Program-made: the position numbers and the translations under genes | Assembly: GCA_021396245.1 (NCBI GenBank) | Contig: WNYE01000034.1 | Span: 186,001 to 250,000, forward strand | Direction: 5' to 3' | Length of the DNA stretch: 64,000 nucleotides | DNA from: Sporothrix humicola | Lineage: Eukaryota; Ascomycota; Sordariomycetes; Ophiostomatales; Ophiostomataceae | Part shown: piece by piece, positions 32,348 to 43,193 of the stretch | How positions within the stretch are numbered: the first letter of the stretch is position 1 | How the letters are laid out: each line of letters begins with the position of its first letter | The notes under the pieces: generated by a model | The model's input: only the letters and a program-made list of their open reading frames with translations | What the model was told of the DNA's origin: nothing | Databases searched by the model: none

Positions 32348-32445
32348 GTCTGAAGTCTGAAATCGCAAGGTCTGTCCGCGTCTGAAAATATGTGCGAAAT
32401 CTCGTGATAGCCTCTCGTCTGCACGTCTGAAACGGCGTGTCTGAG
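32348..32445. repeat. Clustered GTCTGAA repeats
   Basis: At least four exact GTCTGAA copies plus GTCTGAG and GTCTGTC/GTCTGCA variants within ~100 bp. The first two (32348 and 32355) are in direct tandem. The region is non-coding. Confidence 0.45.
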
Positions 32446-33187
32446 CTGCGGGATAAAGACAATTCAAGATATACGATAGCCGCGAAAGTGCGTTGTAAAA
32501 GGCGACAAATGATCGTTGAAGATAGTCGACCATACAAGGCAAAAGAAGGGGCGTCGAAGGCGGGAAAGAAATGGACCAAAGAAAGGGACCAAGATACGGA
32601 ACACAGGCTCGACAGGGCACAAAATACACTTAACAACACGGGACGGTGAGCACGGGCAGTCCACAGACATTTGTGGTTGCTCTCCGTCAAAACAGCGATC
32701 ATCTTGCGTGATTGAAACAGAAAATCGTTAGGAATCGTTGCAAAATCGTTAGAAAATATGTAAAAGTACGACAAGGCTATGAAGATCATTTAGTTTTCGC
32801 TGCGCCCGCTACCCAAACGCCGCGCAAATACAAGAGAAAAGAAATACACACAAAAAACCACACACGCGCTGTCTCGTCTGATGACCGTTACCTTCTCTTG
32901 TGCCCAGTCAAACCACAATTGACCCAAAACGGTTCACAAACCAACCCCTTGAAGTCCTCCACTTTCACTTGTCCAGGACCACTGTCCCATTTCCGCATTT
33001 GTTTCTCCTCCGTATTCGCAACCAAGGTTTTGTTGTCGTGCCTGTTGTCCCCTGTCCCTTCGGCTCCGTGGACCCTGCCTTTTCAATGGTCCACGACGCG
33101 GCGAAAGAAGACGTATCTTACGACTTTGCGTGAGCTGTATTAAATGTTGTCCTGTCGAGACCCTTTGTCGTCGTAAAGTGACCCCCA

Positions 33188-33211
33188 CGGTGCTTCGCAC
33201 CGCGTGGCTCA
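33188..33211. terminator. Hairpin just 3' of the regulator stop codon
   Basis: An inverted repeat with a TTC loop: stem CGGTGC/GCACCG, extended by further CCACG/CGTGG pairing with a bulge. It lies ~10 bp beyond the stop codon of the minus-strand gene at 33220, so would fold in its 3' untranslated region. Functional meaning unknown. Confidence 0.3.
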
Positions 33212-33219
33212 CTTCCCGT

Positions 33220-36153
33220 CTACGCCAAATTGTTCCACGGCGTCCAGTTCTGCGGAATGGCCATGTCCAGATTGGCCTCAAGCGCTGTATCGATCGCTCC
33301 CAAATCAAAGCTCGGATCGAAATTGCCAAACAGGTCAATGTCGGTGTCGAGGCTGTCGAGGACGGACAGGTCGATGTGCTGTTGTTGTTGTTGTTGCTGC
33401 TGTTGCGGGGGAGGCATCTGTGGAGGAAATAAAGTCTGCTGCCCTGCAGTAGGCGTGCCTGCAGGTCCACCATCAGTCACCATGACTCCAACGCCCTGCA
33501 GATGCGGCTGCAGCGTGTTGTTGGAGTTGGCCGAACTGTTGGTTGTTGTGTTGGTTGTCGTACCTGACATGGTGGGGGCAGCTGTGCTGTTGGTGGCATT
33601 CGACTGGTACAGAAACTCGGGTGCTCCATTGTGACCATGGGAATGGCCATGACCGTTGTGAGGGTGTCCATTGTGATTGTGACCGGTCTGTGGAACTGAA
33701 TGTGAGAGATCGGATGTTGCTGTCGTCGTTGGAGCCGCTGTCGATGACGGCGGCGCGGTCACAGAGATCGTCACCGGTGTAGATGTAGCTCCCGTGCCAG
33801 CCGTCCCTGCCGTCCCCGTGCCTGACCCTGTTGCCCCGCCTGCTGTTGGCACAGCAGATGACACTGAAGATGAGACGAATGCAGGGGCGGTGGGGGCAGT
33901 CGACGTTTGCGCCGTCGTCTTCTTGTTTGTGCGACTGCCGTCGCTCGTCTCCGGCGCTGGCAGCGGCGGCGGCCCCATTGCGCCTGTGCCTGTGCCTGCC
34001 GCGCCTGTTGTCCCCTCCGGATCTTCCCGGCACAGTGTCGTGGCCGTCTTTTCCATCTGCCGCCAGATGCTCTCACCCAAGGCCGCATTGACGCGCGCAT
34101 TGATGAATACATCGCCCATGCTCTTGAGGAGAGCAACAATGTCTTTGAAGCCAACACGTGCGCGTGTGCGGAACAGCGGCGTGCGGCTGTAGCGCATCTT
34201 CTTGTACTGCACGGAGAGGGCGATGCTGACGGCATACGGGACAAACGGGAAGAGACAGATGGGCTGGGTCTGGGTGACCCAGACGATGCGGTCGGACGAG
34301 TGCGAGCGGCGGGGGTTCATGATGGAGATGGGCAGGTAGGTGCGGTCGTCGCGGTTGAGAAGAGAGACGTCGGTGACGTCGGTGAACGCGCTCAACGGCT
34401 GCCGACAGGACAGGACGCACACCGTGTGGTACAAAATCTCAATGGTGCCCAGCAGCATGGACGGCAGCTTCTCGGCCTGGGCGTCCAGGATCAAGGCTTC
34501 GTAGACGGGAATGTCGATCATGACAAACGGCTGGCGGGGCCGGTACAAATTAATAACCTTGTCGAGCCACAGAATGACCGACATGAAGAGGCGGAACGCC
34601 GGCGGCTGGTTGGCCATGCTCTCCTCGGGGCTCTTGCCGTTGTCCAGGGCGTGCATCATGCACGGGCGGGCATAGAGCACCGAGGCCAGTCTATCCAAGG
34701 CCCAGAGTGCACAGAATACGCGCTCGACGTCGTCGTCGGGCTGTTCGGGGCGGTATCCAAGTAAATGGGCGCCAATGGTCTGGAAGTGGTGAACGGCCTG
34801 TGTACACAAAAACGAAGGCTTGTTGCGGTCGACCTCGGCGGACGGCTGGTAGAAGAAGGAGAGCAGCAGGGTCGCCCTGATATAATCGAAGCGGTGGGCA
34901 ATCATGTCGGCATCGAGAATGGTGGACACGGCGTCAGTCAGGCGGTGGTGGAACTCGCGCGGCGTGAGGAGCGGGCCGTTTGGTTCAAGCCGCAAATGAG
35001 GGGCGGCGGTCTCGCCGTCGGTGGTGGCGGCCGACAGCGCAATGATCTGCTTGACGACGGTCGGAAAGATGGACGCCGTAAAGGCAGTGTGTTGTGGGTG
35101 GGAGGCGTGATTGTGGGAGGAGGTCGAGTTGGGTGTCTTTGCGGGCGACGCATTCGGGGCGCCGGCCGAGGGCGCTGGCGATGGGGACATTGGCACTGTG
35201 GATGCTCTTTGAAGGTCCGCATCCTTGAGGACAGGAATGAGTGGGTGCACCTTTTCACAGTAGATGCGGTGCAGCACGGCAAAATCGTCGTCGGGCGGGT
35301 AGATGGTCAGGCACTCCTTGACGAAGGTGTACTTGGCGCGCTCGTACGTCAGGGCCGCTTCCGAGATGGCCGACCGGCCGCCAAAGTTGGGCCGATGGGG
35401 GTTGCGGCTGCGGCGGCGCTGTTTGGGGACGTGCTGGGGCCCTTTGCCAGCGGCAGCACCGTTCGCGGCCCCACTCGCCAGCCCGTTCATGCCGCCAAAC
35501 TGCGATATCAAGTTGCGGGCCTCGTCTCGGCTGGGTGGGCCTTGGTTGGGTTGTCCGTTTTGTGCAGTTTGAGCTTGTGTCGCCTCCCCGGCTGGCTCCT
35601 CCTCTTCATCATCGCCTTCGCCGCTGCCGCTCCCGCCATCCTCCTGTTGTCGCTGCGAGTACGGCGGCAGCCAGATGCCCAGATCGTTCTTGTCGCGGTA
35701 GGTCGTTCCGCCCTCGGGTTTCAGCGCCGGCGTCGCGGCCTGGATAAACATGCCCTCCGGGTTGAGATCCGAGATGAACCGCGACGACGACAGCTCCATG
35801 AGCCGGTTGGCGGCGACCTGCGTGGCGTCTTCATCGTCGTGTGGGGGCGGAGGGTGTCCGTGCGATGCGGGTTGTCGTGGATGAGCGTGAGCGTTGGCGG
35901 CCGGATGAGGCCCCGGCTTTCTGGGAGGTGTGTTGTCCGCCGGTCGTGCATCCTCTGTATGGATGCATCGTTTCTGTGGGAGTTAGTAATAATCAATGAC
36001 ATCTACCCAAGGCAAGTAACGTCTCACCTTGCGCTTGCGACACGTCTCGCATGCCTGTGCAACCTGTTTTCTCTTCATGGGCAGTCCGTCGTGGTCGGAG
36101 GCGACCCATTTGACGGGCGTCGACGAAGGAGCGGGCGCAGGAGGAGCAGACAT
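33220..36153 (-). CDS. Fungal-specific transcription factor with a half zinc cluster
   Basis: Two exons, 36028-36153 and 33220-35973, joined across a 54-bp intron (35974-36027) with a TACTAAC branch point; 959 aa. Exon 1 ends and exon 2 begins inside a basic motif, Ala-Cys-Glu-Thr-Cys-Arg-Lys-Arg-Lys-Lys-Arg-Cys, which is the first half of a Zn2Cys6 cluster. The second half (C-x6-C-x2-C-x6-C) is absent; a His/Pro-rich stretch follows instead. A conserved Ser-Arg-Phe-x-x-Asp-Leu-Asn-Pro-Glu-Gly motif near residue 90, then an acidic linker, a basic patch and the fungal_trans domain (~200-560; Trp-Ala-Leu-Asp-Arg-Leu-Ala) follow. The last ~250 residues are Thr/Ser/Gly/Ala-rich, with His and polyQ tracts. 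I recall homologues with the same short cysteine motif in other ascomycetes, so this may be ancestral rather than damage. DNA-binding role inferred. Confidence 0.85.
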
Positions 36154-37533
36154 GATGGGAAGAGGCAGTCGCAGTCGACAGACTGTTGATGCGTCGGAGA
36201 ATAAAACAGATGTCTCTCAGTGTCCGACGTCCTTCTTGTCGGAGCTTCCCAAATGCTCGAGAGCGGCTGCTTGGAGACTTGGGGCGTCCCTGGATCGACG
36301 GCTGGGCCCGGCTGGGGGGAGAAGGGGATAAGGCGGGAGGGGAGATTGGGGGAAAGAAACAAAAAGAGGAGTAAGTGTATGGAGTGTACGTAACGCGACT
36401 CGAGGCGCCAGGCGGGAATGCCGCTCCTGTGCTGGGTTCCGACAATTGTCGGAGGGTTTTCAGAGGGAGAAAGGATCGAGATGGGACGAGGGGGGGCTGC
36501 AAGAATGGCGATTGCCCTTGTTCGCTCCTACCGTGTTGTTGTCTGCGTTGCTCTTTCCTGCGTTGAGTTGCGAATTACCGTTGCGCCTTCCGTATTCTGT
36601 CACCAACAATGTGCTCTTTCCGTCGTTCAGGCTGTCGTACGTCGTCTGTCGTCCTTCGTGCTTTCCCTTCCTTTCTTTTCTTGCCTGCCTCAAAAAAACC
36701 TCTCCTCAAAGAAAAGGCGGAGGCGGAGTTTTCTCAATCTAGCACCTCCGCAGGACTGGCGCTGGCCAATCACGTGGCGCGACCGCCCACACTATGACAA
36801 ATGCGTCAACTCCGGGCCCCTCTTCGACGTCAGGCCGACGACCAACGGCGATTTACACCAACACAATAGATATTCCCGTGGCGATGTTTGGTTGAGAGAA
36901 AAGAAAAAAGTACGTTGTACTCCGACACCCCAGAGAGGTCAGAAGCTAATCTCAGTAAGGGTCACCCAGGTGCCCCCATCCCATCTGCCCATCTGCAGAA
37001 ATGCAGTCTCCGGCCGGCAACGAAATGGATGAAAGATGAAAGCAGACAATATGCAGATGATACTGTTTTTCCATCAGATAACTTTGATTCTAGAATAAAG
37101 AAGAAAAAGGCTAAACGGTAGCCAAGGAAATGTTCTGGAATTGGGCCGAGGAGAGATGCTGAAGAGATGCCTGCCCGAATTCGAAACTCCGACAGCAACA
37201 AGACGACGAAAGGGACCAAAAGGACGGACGAGTTCACGTCCAGAACTGCCGGCATTCCCAAATAAATAGCTTCCGTCGTCCATGTGGTTCTAAGCGATCC
37301 TTTGGCGTTTTGGTCCCAAGAAATAAGGAAACATTGACGCCATCACGACAGGACTAGAGCACATCAAACACACCAAACGACAATATCAAACGTTACATCA
37401 CATTGACGTGGACATAACCCTCAGCCCAAGCTATCACATCAGCTATCGACATCGAGGCATCCTAGACGGGTGTTGTCTATCATCTGTTGTCTTCTCGAAC
37501 CGCCTATTTAAGCGTCAGATCGTTCTCCTCACA
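36154..37533. other. Divergent promoter region, regulator to DUF1479 gene
   Basis: About 1.4 kb between divergent start codons, without supported coding sequence. A TATTTAA box lies ~30 bp before the ATG at 37534, close enough that transcription may begin near or past that ATG. Confidence 0.5.
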
Positions 37534-39207
37534 ATGAATTCATCAACTCGCATCTTATTACGGCCAAAAGCTTTTAGTGCCATCGTGTCAAGATCTCGAG
37601 TTTCCACAACAACTCCAGGACTTGCCATTTCTCGCCCTTCTCATCCAACCCACCTTTCACAAGCCCGCCGCATCAACATGGCATCAATGGCCTCCATGGC
37701 GTCCACCACCACCACAACAATGGCCCCTCCGCCGCCATCCTCTTCGGCCCAGGGCAACAAGAGAGAGGGCGACATTTCAGACTCGTTTGCTTCCCTGTCG
37801 GGCCTCAACAGCACGCCCCTACCCGACCGCTACCGCGAGCTCAAGCTGTCGCTGGTCGCCGGCCACGACGAGACCAAGATTGTCGCCAGCTGGCGGCGTC
37901 TGCTCGACGAGTTGCGGGCTGAAAACGAAAAGATTGCCAGCCTAGGCCCGGCCATCATCCCGAGCCTGCGCTATTCCCACCTTGAGGAGGATCTTCAGAG
38001 TCAACACGACGAGCTCAAGAAGCGAGGCGTCGCCGTTGTACGCGGCGTGATCCCGCGCGACGAGGCGCGCGCCTACAAGGACCAGATCGAGGCGTATGTC
38101 GCTGAAAATAAAGACAAGACAAAGGGGTTCCCGCCCGAGAACCCGCAGGTCTACGAGCTGTACTGGTCGGCCGCACAGCTGGCCGCCCGCGGCCACCCGA
38201 ACCTGATGCACGCCCAAAAACGGCTGATGCAGGCTCTGTGGCAAGTCTCGGACCCCGACGCGCCCGTCGACATCAACCAGCCCACGCTGTACGCCGACCG
38301 GCTGCGGATCCGCCTGCCCGGCGACGCGCGCTTTGCCCTGGGCCCGCACCAGGACGGCGGCAGCGTCGAGCGGTGGGAGCCGCAGGGCTACGGGCTGGGC
38401 AAGGTGTACGACGAGGTTTTCGAAGGCAACTGGGAAGAGTACGACGCCTGGGACGCCGGCAAGCGCGCCGCGGCCGTGTGCGACCTCCACGCGGGCCTGG
38501 GCGCGTGCAGCGTCTTCCGCGCGTTCCAGGGCTGGCTGAGCATCTCGGATGTCGGGCCAAGACAGGGGACTCTGCTGGTCTACCCTCTGGCCAAGCTGGC
38601 TACCGTGTACACTCTGCTGAGGCCGTTCTTTACCGCCAAGAAGGGTGTCGACCAGCTTTCTTCTCAGGAATTTTTGTCCGCCGACAACTGGGAGTTCACC
38701 GCGGGCGCCGCCATGACGTCCGACCTGCAGGGTGCCACGCCGGGCCACGGCCAAGAGTTCCCAGACATTACTTCTTCGTCCTCATCTGATACCAAGGCCG
38801 CCGCCGGCCACCCCCACCTCGAGCTCTCCCGCACAATGGTCCACGTCCCCCAGGTCGCCCCCGGTGACTTTGTCGTCTGGCACTGCGACGGCATCCACGC
38901 CGTCGACAAGGTCCACAGCGGCACTGGCGACTCGAGCGTCATGTACATTCCTGTCTGTCCCTTGACCGAAGTCAATGCCCGCTACATGGTGCGCCAGCGC
39001 GAGGCGTTTTTGACCGGGTTGCCGGGCCCCGATTTCCCCGGCGGCAAGGGCGAGAGCGAGCATGTGAACCGGCCGCCCGTGGAGACGCTCGCGACAGAAG
39101 AAGCGCGGCGGGCGATGGGCCTGGCTGCGTTTGTGGCGGAAGAGGGTGCGTCGCCGGGCGCGCAAGCGATCACCAAGAAGGCGAATGCCATTCTGGGTTT
39201 TTACTAG
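37534..39207 (+). CDS. DUF1479 family protein, putative non-haem Fe(II)/2-oxoglutarate dioxygenase-like
   Basis: 557 aa from the ATG at 37534; the longer frame to 37408 starts with GTG. DUF1479 proteins (bacterial YbiU relatives, common in fungi) have a double-stranded beta-helix fold. Visible signatures: H272-Q-D274-Gly-Gly-Ser, matching the His-x-Asp iron pair; a Leu-Ser-Ile-Ser-Asp-Val-Gly-Pro-Arg-Gln-Gly-Thr-Leu strand; and Val-Trp-His-Cys-Asp-Gly-Ile-His-Ala-Val-Asp (H450 or H455 as distal ligand). The first 48 residues carry many Arg/Ser/Thr and no acidic residues, like a mitochondrial presequence, and a second Met cluster (Met-Ala-Ser-Met-Ala-Ser) lies at residue 49. Starting at either Met could send the product to mitochondria or cytosol. 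The substrate is unknown. Confidence 0.85.
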   Translation: MNSSTRILLRPKAFSAIVSRSRVSTTTPGLAISRPSHPTHLSQARRINMASMASMASTTTTTMAPPPPSSSAQGNKREGDISDSFASLSGLNSTPLPDRYRELKLSLVAGHDETKIVASWRRLLDELRAENEKIASLGPAIIPSLRYSHLEEDLQSQHDELKKRGVAVVRGVIPRDEARAYKDQIEAYVAENKDKTKGFPPENPQVYELYWSAAQLAARGHPNLMHAQKRLMQALWQVSDPDAPVDINQPTLYADRLRIRLPGDARFALGPHQDGGSVERWEPQGYGLGKVYDEVFEGNWEEYDAWDAGKRAAAVCDLHAGLGACSVFRAFQGWLSISDVGPRQGTLLVYPLAKLATVYTLLRPFFTAKKGVDQLSSQEFLSADNWEFTAGAAMTSDLQGATPGHGQEFPDITSSSSSDTKAAAGHPHLELSRTMVHVPQVAPGDFVVWHCDGIHAVDKVHSGTGDSSVMYIPVCPLTEVNARYMVRQREAFLTGLPGPDFPGGKGESEHVNRPPVETLATEEARRAMGLAAFVAEEGASPGAQAITKKANAILGFY

Positions 39208-39388
39208 GATGTGGTGGACAATGAAGACTAAAATGATTTATACTGGAGTTGGTTTATGTATTTCATACGTTTTGAACACATCAAATCTGAAATAAGACCG
39301 AGCTGATCATGATGTTTAAAATTGGCACATTGCATTGCGTTCTCCTGTCACGTTATTTATTCTGTTCTGTTTTCTTTTTTCTTTTTTC

Positions 39389-39409
39389 TTTTTTTTTTTT
39401 TAAAAAAAA
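39389..39409. terminator. T13A8 junction between convergent genes
   Basis: Thirteen T followed by eight A, in a wider T/A-rich block, in the 377-bp gap between convergent DUF1479 and DUF1993 genes. Otherwise the gap holds nothing recognisable. A role in 3'-end formation is inferred from position. Confidence 0.35.
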
Positions 39410-39584
39410 TGATAGAAAAAAAATCAAATAAAAAAGACTTTAGGTTTTAAAAGCATGCTCATCGAATACCTTTGAAATTTATTGTATTTCATTTGACGTT
39501 TCTAATTCAACGCTTTTCTATCTTGGTCATTGTTCTTGTTCCTCTTCTTCCGTCACGATTGGATGTTTTGCCCCATCTCCACAT

Positions 39585-40103
39585 CTATGCCATGAAGCTG
39601 CCCAGGTAGTCGGACTTGCCCAGCGGCACGCCCTTGCTGCGCAGAATGGCATAAGCCGTCTGCACGTGGAAGAAGAAGTTGGGCAGCGCGTAGTTGAGCA
39701 CGTACGCCTTGGCCGGCAGGTTGCGCGTGCCGGCCTTGCCCATCTGCAGCTCGACAATGGTGTCGTCCTTGCCGGCGATCGCGGCCTCGTCGACGGCCGA
39801 CACAAGGTCAATGGTGCGCTGCGTGCGCGCCACAAGCTGGGCCAATGTGGTCTCGTCGTCGGCCCAGCTCTCGACGTCGGAGCCGGTCAGGCGCCACACC
39901 GACTTCTTGGCCGTGTTGCTCACGACCTGGACCTGGAAGGCGAGGCCGCGCATGTCCTCGTGGAGGGTGGCCGCGACGTAGTCGTCCGGGTTGAGGCCGT
40001 TGGCGGTGGCGTGCGCGGCGGCCTTTTCGAGGATGTGCTTGAGGGTCTGGAGGCCCTTGACAAAGGTGGTGATGGACACCTCGTAGAGCGTGACAGGGGC
40101 CAT
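39585..40103 (-). CDS. DUF1993 family protein (DinB-like four-helix fold)
   Basis: 172 aa, one exon, ATG at 40103; the in-frame extension to 40220 begins with TTG. The whole length fits DUF1993: an N-terminal Tyr-Glu-Val-Ser-Ile-x-x-Phe-x-x-Gly-Leu-x-x-Leu helix, then an Asp-Met-x-x-Leu-x-Phe-Gln-Val-Gln helix, a Thr-x-Asp-Leu-Val segment and a C-terminal Leu-Pro-Asn-Phe-Phe-Phe-His helix. Such proteins belong to the DinB/YfiT-like superfamily; their biochemical role is not known. Small, soluble, probably cytosolic. Confidence 0.88.
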   Translation of the reverse strand: MAPVTLYEVSITTFVKGLQTLKHILEKAAAHATANGLNPDDYVAATLHEDMRGLAFQVQVVSNTAKKSVWRLTGSDVESWADDETTLAQLVARTQRTIDLVSAVDEAAIAGKDDTIVELQMGKAGTRNLPAKAYVLNYALPNFFFHVQTAYAILRSKGVPLGKSDYLGSFMA

Positions 40104-40900
40104 TTTGGTGGAGGTGGGGGCAGGGTGGTTGTTGTGGAAAAGAAGGGTTGACGTTGAGGGGTTGTTGACGAGGCTGCGAGGCTGAGCTGAGCTGACGGCT
40201 GACGTTTGACGGGAGTGCAATTGGCAGGAAGGATTGTGTCAATTGGCAATTGAAAGCACAAAAAGGTACCAAAAGTTTTAAAGTTGGATGAAAAGGAGGG
40301 GGAATTGGTGGTGGGAAAAAAGGGTTGCTTTGTGGGATGGCGTCATTTGTCGATGTGATTGCAAAGAGGGGGGAGCCGGAGGTATAAATAGGGGCGAGGA
40401 CGACGACGTCCACTTGTTCTTTCCTCTCTTGACATCAACTTTCTTCTTTAGAACGACACCTTCCCCACCAAAGCGGCAGGAACGATGGACACGACGGACA
40501 GCGGACACTTTCGACGGGCACGGCTGAATAGCTTCCCCAGCGCTTTTGGAGAAGTGTATTGATAAGCAGAATCGATCGTCAAACATTGACCTTGACGACT
40601 GCCAATGAGACTTCTACCAATTGGCCATCCACATCCACAGTCTATGCCTCGTTGCATGCGGCAGGCGTGCCGTTCAACAAGGGACGAGAAGCTCTTTCCT
40701 CGTTTTGCCCACTTGCCCGGTTGGTTGACTAATGCAAAAAGGGAAAGAGCAGACCAGATGCAGCCGCAAGTGGGCTGCATGTTTGGAAACATAACGAACA
40801 CGGGCACGACACGAATCATGGCACGGACAGACCACTCAACAGGCAACAAGTGTTGCACTTTGCAATTGGGGGCTGGGGCCGCAGGGTTGATCGCTGTGCC

Positions 40901-40921
40901 GAGATGCGAGATGCGAGATGC
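40901..40921. repeat. Three tandem GAGATGC units
   Basis: Three exact 7-bp units in non-coding DNA between divergent genes. Confidence 0.8.
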
Positions 40922-41691
40922 AGAGTGCCCCGCGGTGAAAGTGCGAGGAAATGCGAGCATGCCAGCTGATAAATCAAAACGACAAAACGACAAAAACGAC
41001 AAAAAAGACAAAAGAGCCGCAAATGACAGCAAAGCCAACACGATACACGAGCACAAGGACACAATCGACGTGTGTCGTTACAGCTGTCCTCAGTATGGTG
41101 CTGTCAGTTTGACAAAGTCTGCCAACAGGTGGATGTACAATGTACGACAGAATCACAGAATCGACAAAACGACAAAAGAGACAATAACAAGACAGCTGTC
41201 CCCAACTGTATTATTAATACATCCAAGGTGAGGAAACAAAAAAGCGATGGAAAACGATGGAGATCATGGCCAAGACACCAAAGAGACCAGAAACCACGAT
41301 GCAGGGGCCCGCCCTTGTCCCACAAGCTGTGGAGAGGTGGGGTCGATTTGGGAAAGAGCGAGGGACACAGCTGTGATACACGGCAGAGGGACGGCGTATT
41401 ACGTCGATTGGCAAGATGTGATCAGAACCATTTTGTCCGTCTCAAGCTCCAGTGGAGCGACGGCATAATGTTTTAACCATGATTGTTTCGACGGCATATC
41501 AAGTGTCCGAGTTGATATGAGGGACAACAAAAAGACAGAAGACAGAAAGACGGGACGTGAGAAGGATTGCATTGCGGGGTCGTAATAAGGTGCTCACTCG
41601 ATGCTCCTTGGTAGCCTCATTATCGCGCCGTTACATTGTTTGAGAAAACATAACGACTGACTCGCAGGATCAGGACAGATATCCCGTGATT

Positions 41692-41712
41692 TGTGGTCTG
41701 TGGTCTGTGGTC
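41692..41712. repeat. Three tandem TGTGGTC units
   Basis: Three exact 7-bp units in the same non-coding stretch. Confidence 0.8.
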
Positions 41713-43095
41713 TGCGTTGATTGCCTGGTCGGTGAAGAGAAGTGGTCGTCAAGATTGGTAAGCATAAAAGAAAACATGGAAGGGAAAAGAAGCGGGGACC
41801 GTCTCGCGAGGTGGGGGAAGCTCCGTAGGGATTGAAAAAGACATAACGAGGAAAAAGAAAGGAAAAAAAGATGAAAAGAACAAGTTGGAGATCAATTGGA
41901 ACGGAGTTGAGTAAACGCGTTGAGAAAATGAGAAAAGACTGGCCGTCGGGTTATCCGACAAAAGAGACCGAGAGGATGTCTGAGAGGCAACGTCGTCTGC
42001 CCAAACTTCCTCTGATATCTGTCCCAGTCTTTTGATGTAAGAACAGGAGATAAAACAGTCAACTAGTATTAAATGGCCTTCCTGTTAAATCTACCTTCTT
42101 AAACATGTTTCCTGTGTTGAGATCAACGAAGGATTTTGTCTAGACGTCGAACTGTTGAAGCTCGATCTCGCAAGTTTGACCCCGCCATTTTAGCACGACT
42201 CGCCGGCAGCTTCCACAACATTCTGGATTCCGAATGGAACGGGTTTCCCGATTTGGAATCACAGCCGCGAAGCCAGAAGATGTTGTTGTTTCTGTTAGTG
42301 GACTTGTGTTATCTGCATAATTTATTTCAGTTTTTAATGTATTTATATTTTTCCCATCAATTCAATCATTTTCATTCCAATCTTCCAAGTCGTTTTCGCC
42401 TCTTGAAATGAGATGGCAGCGTTCAACTCACAAAAGAACGTAACTGACAGACAGCTGCCAAAATGTGTGGAGACGACTGAGCCAAATCGCGGGGTACAAA
42501 CTCCGACATGCCGATTCAGTGAGGTGAGCTCCAGCTCAGGTGCACCTTCCGTTGCGACGGAAAATAGCTTCAACAGCTCTTTCCGAACATAAACAGAAAC
42601 AACCGGCCCCTTTTCAATGTGGTAACCGGCTGTGACGGGAAGGAGCTATGAGGCAAAACACCTTCTCCAAAGTCAAATAAAGCAGCATCGACCAAAATCG
42701 TCCTCATCTCCAAAGTCCGAGTTGATGGTTACGGTCGACAGGGAAGACTGAGCTGGTAAGAGCTAAGAGCTAGACCAGCAAGTGCAGTCTGACATCTCAC
42801 ATCGCCCTACGCCCTACAACGTGCAAGTGCATCCCCAAAATTCCGGATCGACTCCGCCGTCTTACACTCGGGCGAGTTGTCTCCAACCAGCTTTCGCATT
42901 CTCACCACTCCCCCGGCTCAGCCTTTCGCTTCGCATCCTTTTGAATCCTGCGATCCTTTTCTCGTCATTTTTTGGAGAAAAGAAGCCTCCCTCGGTAGAG
43001 ACTGGCGAATGAAAGCCAGCAAAAACAACAGTATCCAACGTCACTCGGTCTTCGTGCGAATTCGACCGACCGGCGGACTACCCAGGGACGACTGG

Positions 43096-43103
43096 TATAT
43101 AAA
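43096..43103 (+). promoter_or_regulatory. TATA box of the metallo-beta-lactamase-fold gene
   Basis: TATATAAA, a consensus TATA element, lies ~90 bp before the ATG at 43194. A CAC microsatellite directly precedes the start codon. Confidence 0.6.
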
Positions 43104-43193
43104 TGGAAGAGACGTCCAGCCTGCGTCAATTGACTAGTATTTACCCAGAAACAACCGAAACACTATTGACACCGACACACCACCACCACCACC

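Larger units (their letters stand above)
27636..33219. other. 5.6-kb gene-poor region
   Basis: Lies between the MFS start and the 3' end of the regulator at 33220. Frames longer than 100 codons are low-complexity and differ between strands; none has a recognisable domain, and no chain of plausible exons could be built. It contains purine-rich tracts, TACTCCGTA at 28223, TACGGAGTG at 30289 and GTCTGAA repeats near 32.4 kb. It could hold non-coding transcripts or decayed sequence. Confidence 0.45.
40104..43193. other. 3.1-kb divergent intergenic region
   Basis: Between the DUF1993 start (minus) and the metallo-beta-lactamase-fold gene (plus). Contains short tandem repeats at 40901 and 41692 and (AC/GA)-rich sequence. 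Frames up to 208 codons (40605-41231) lack any family match. A gene with several tiny exons cannot be fully excluded. Confidence 0.45.

Noticed and set aside
40605..41231. Plus-strand 208-codon frame
   Set aside because: Ends in Lys/Asn/Asp repeats caused by ACAAAA-type repeats; no family similarity.
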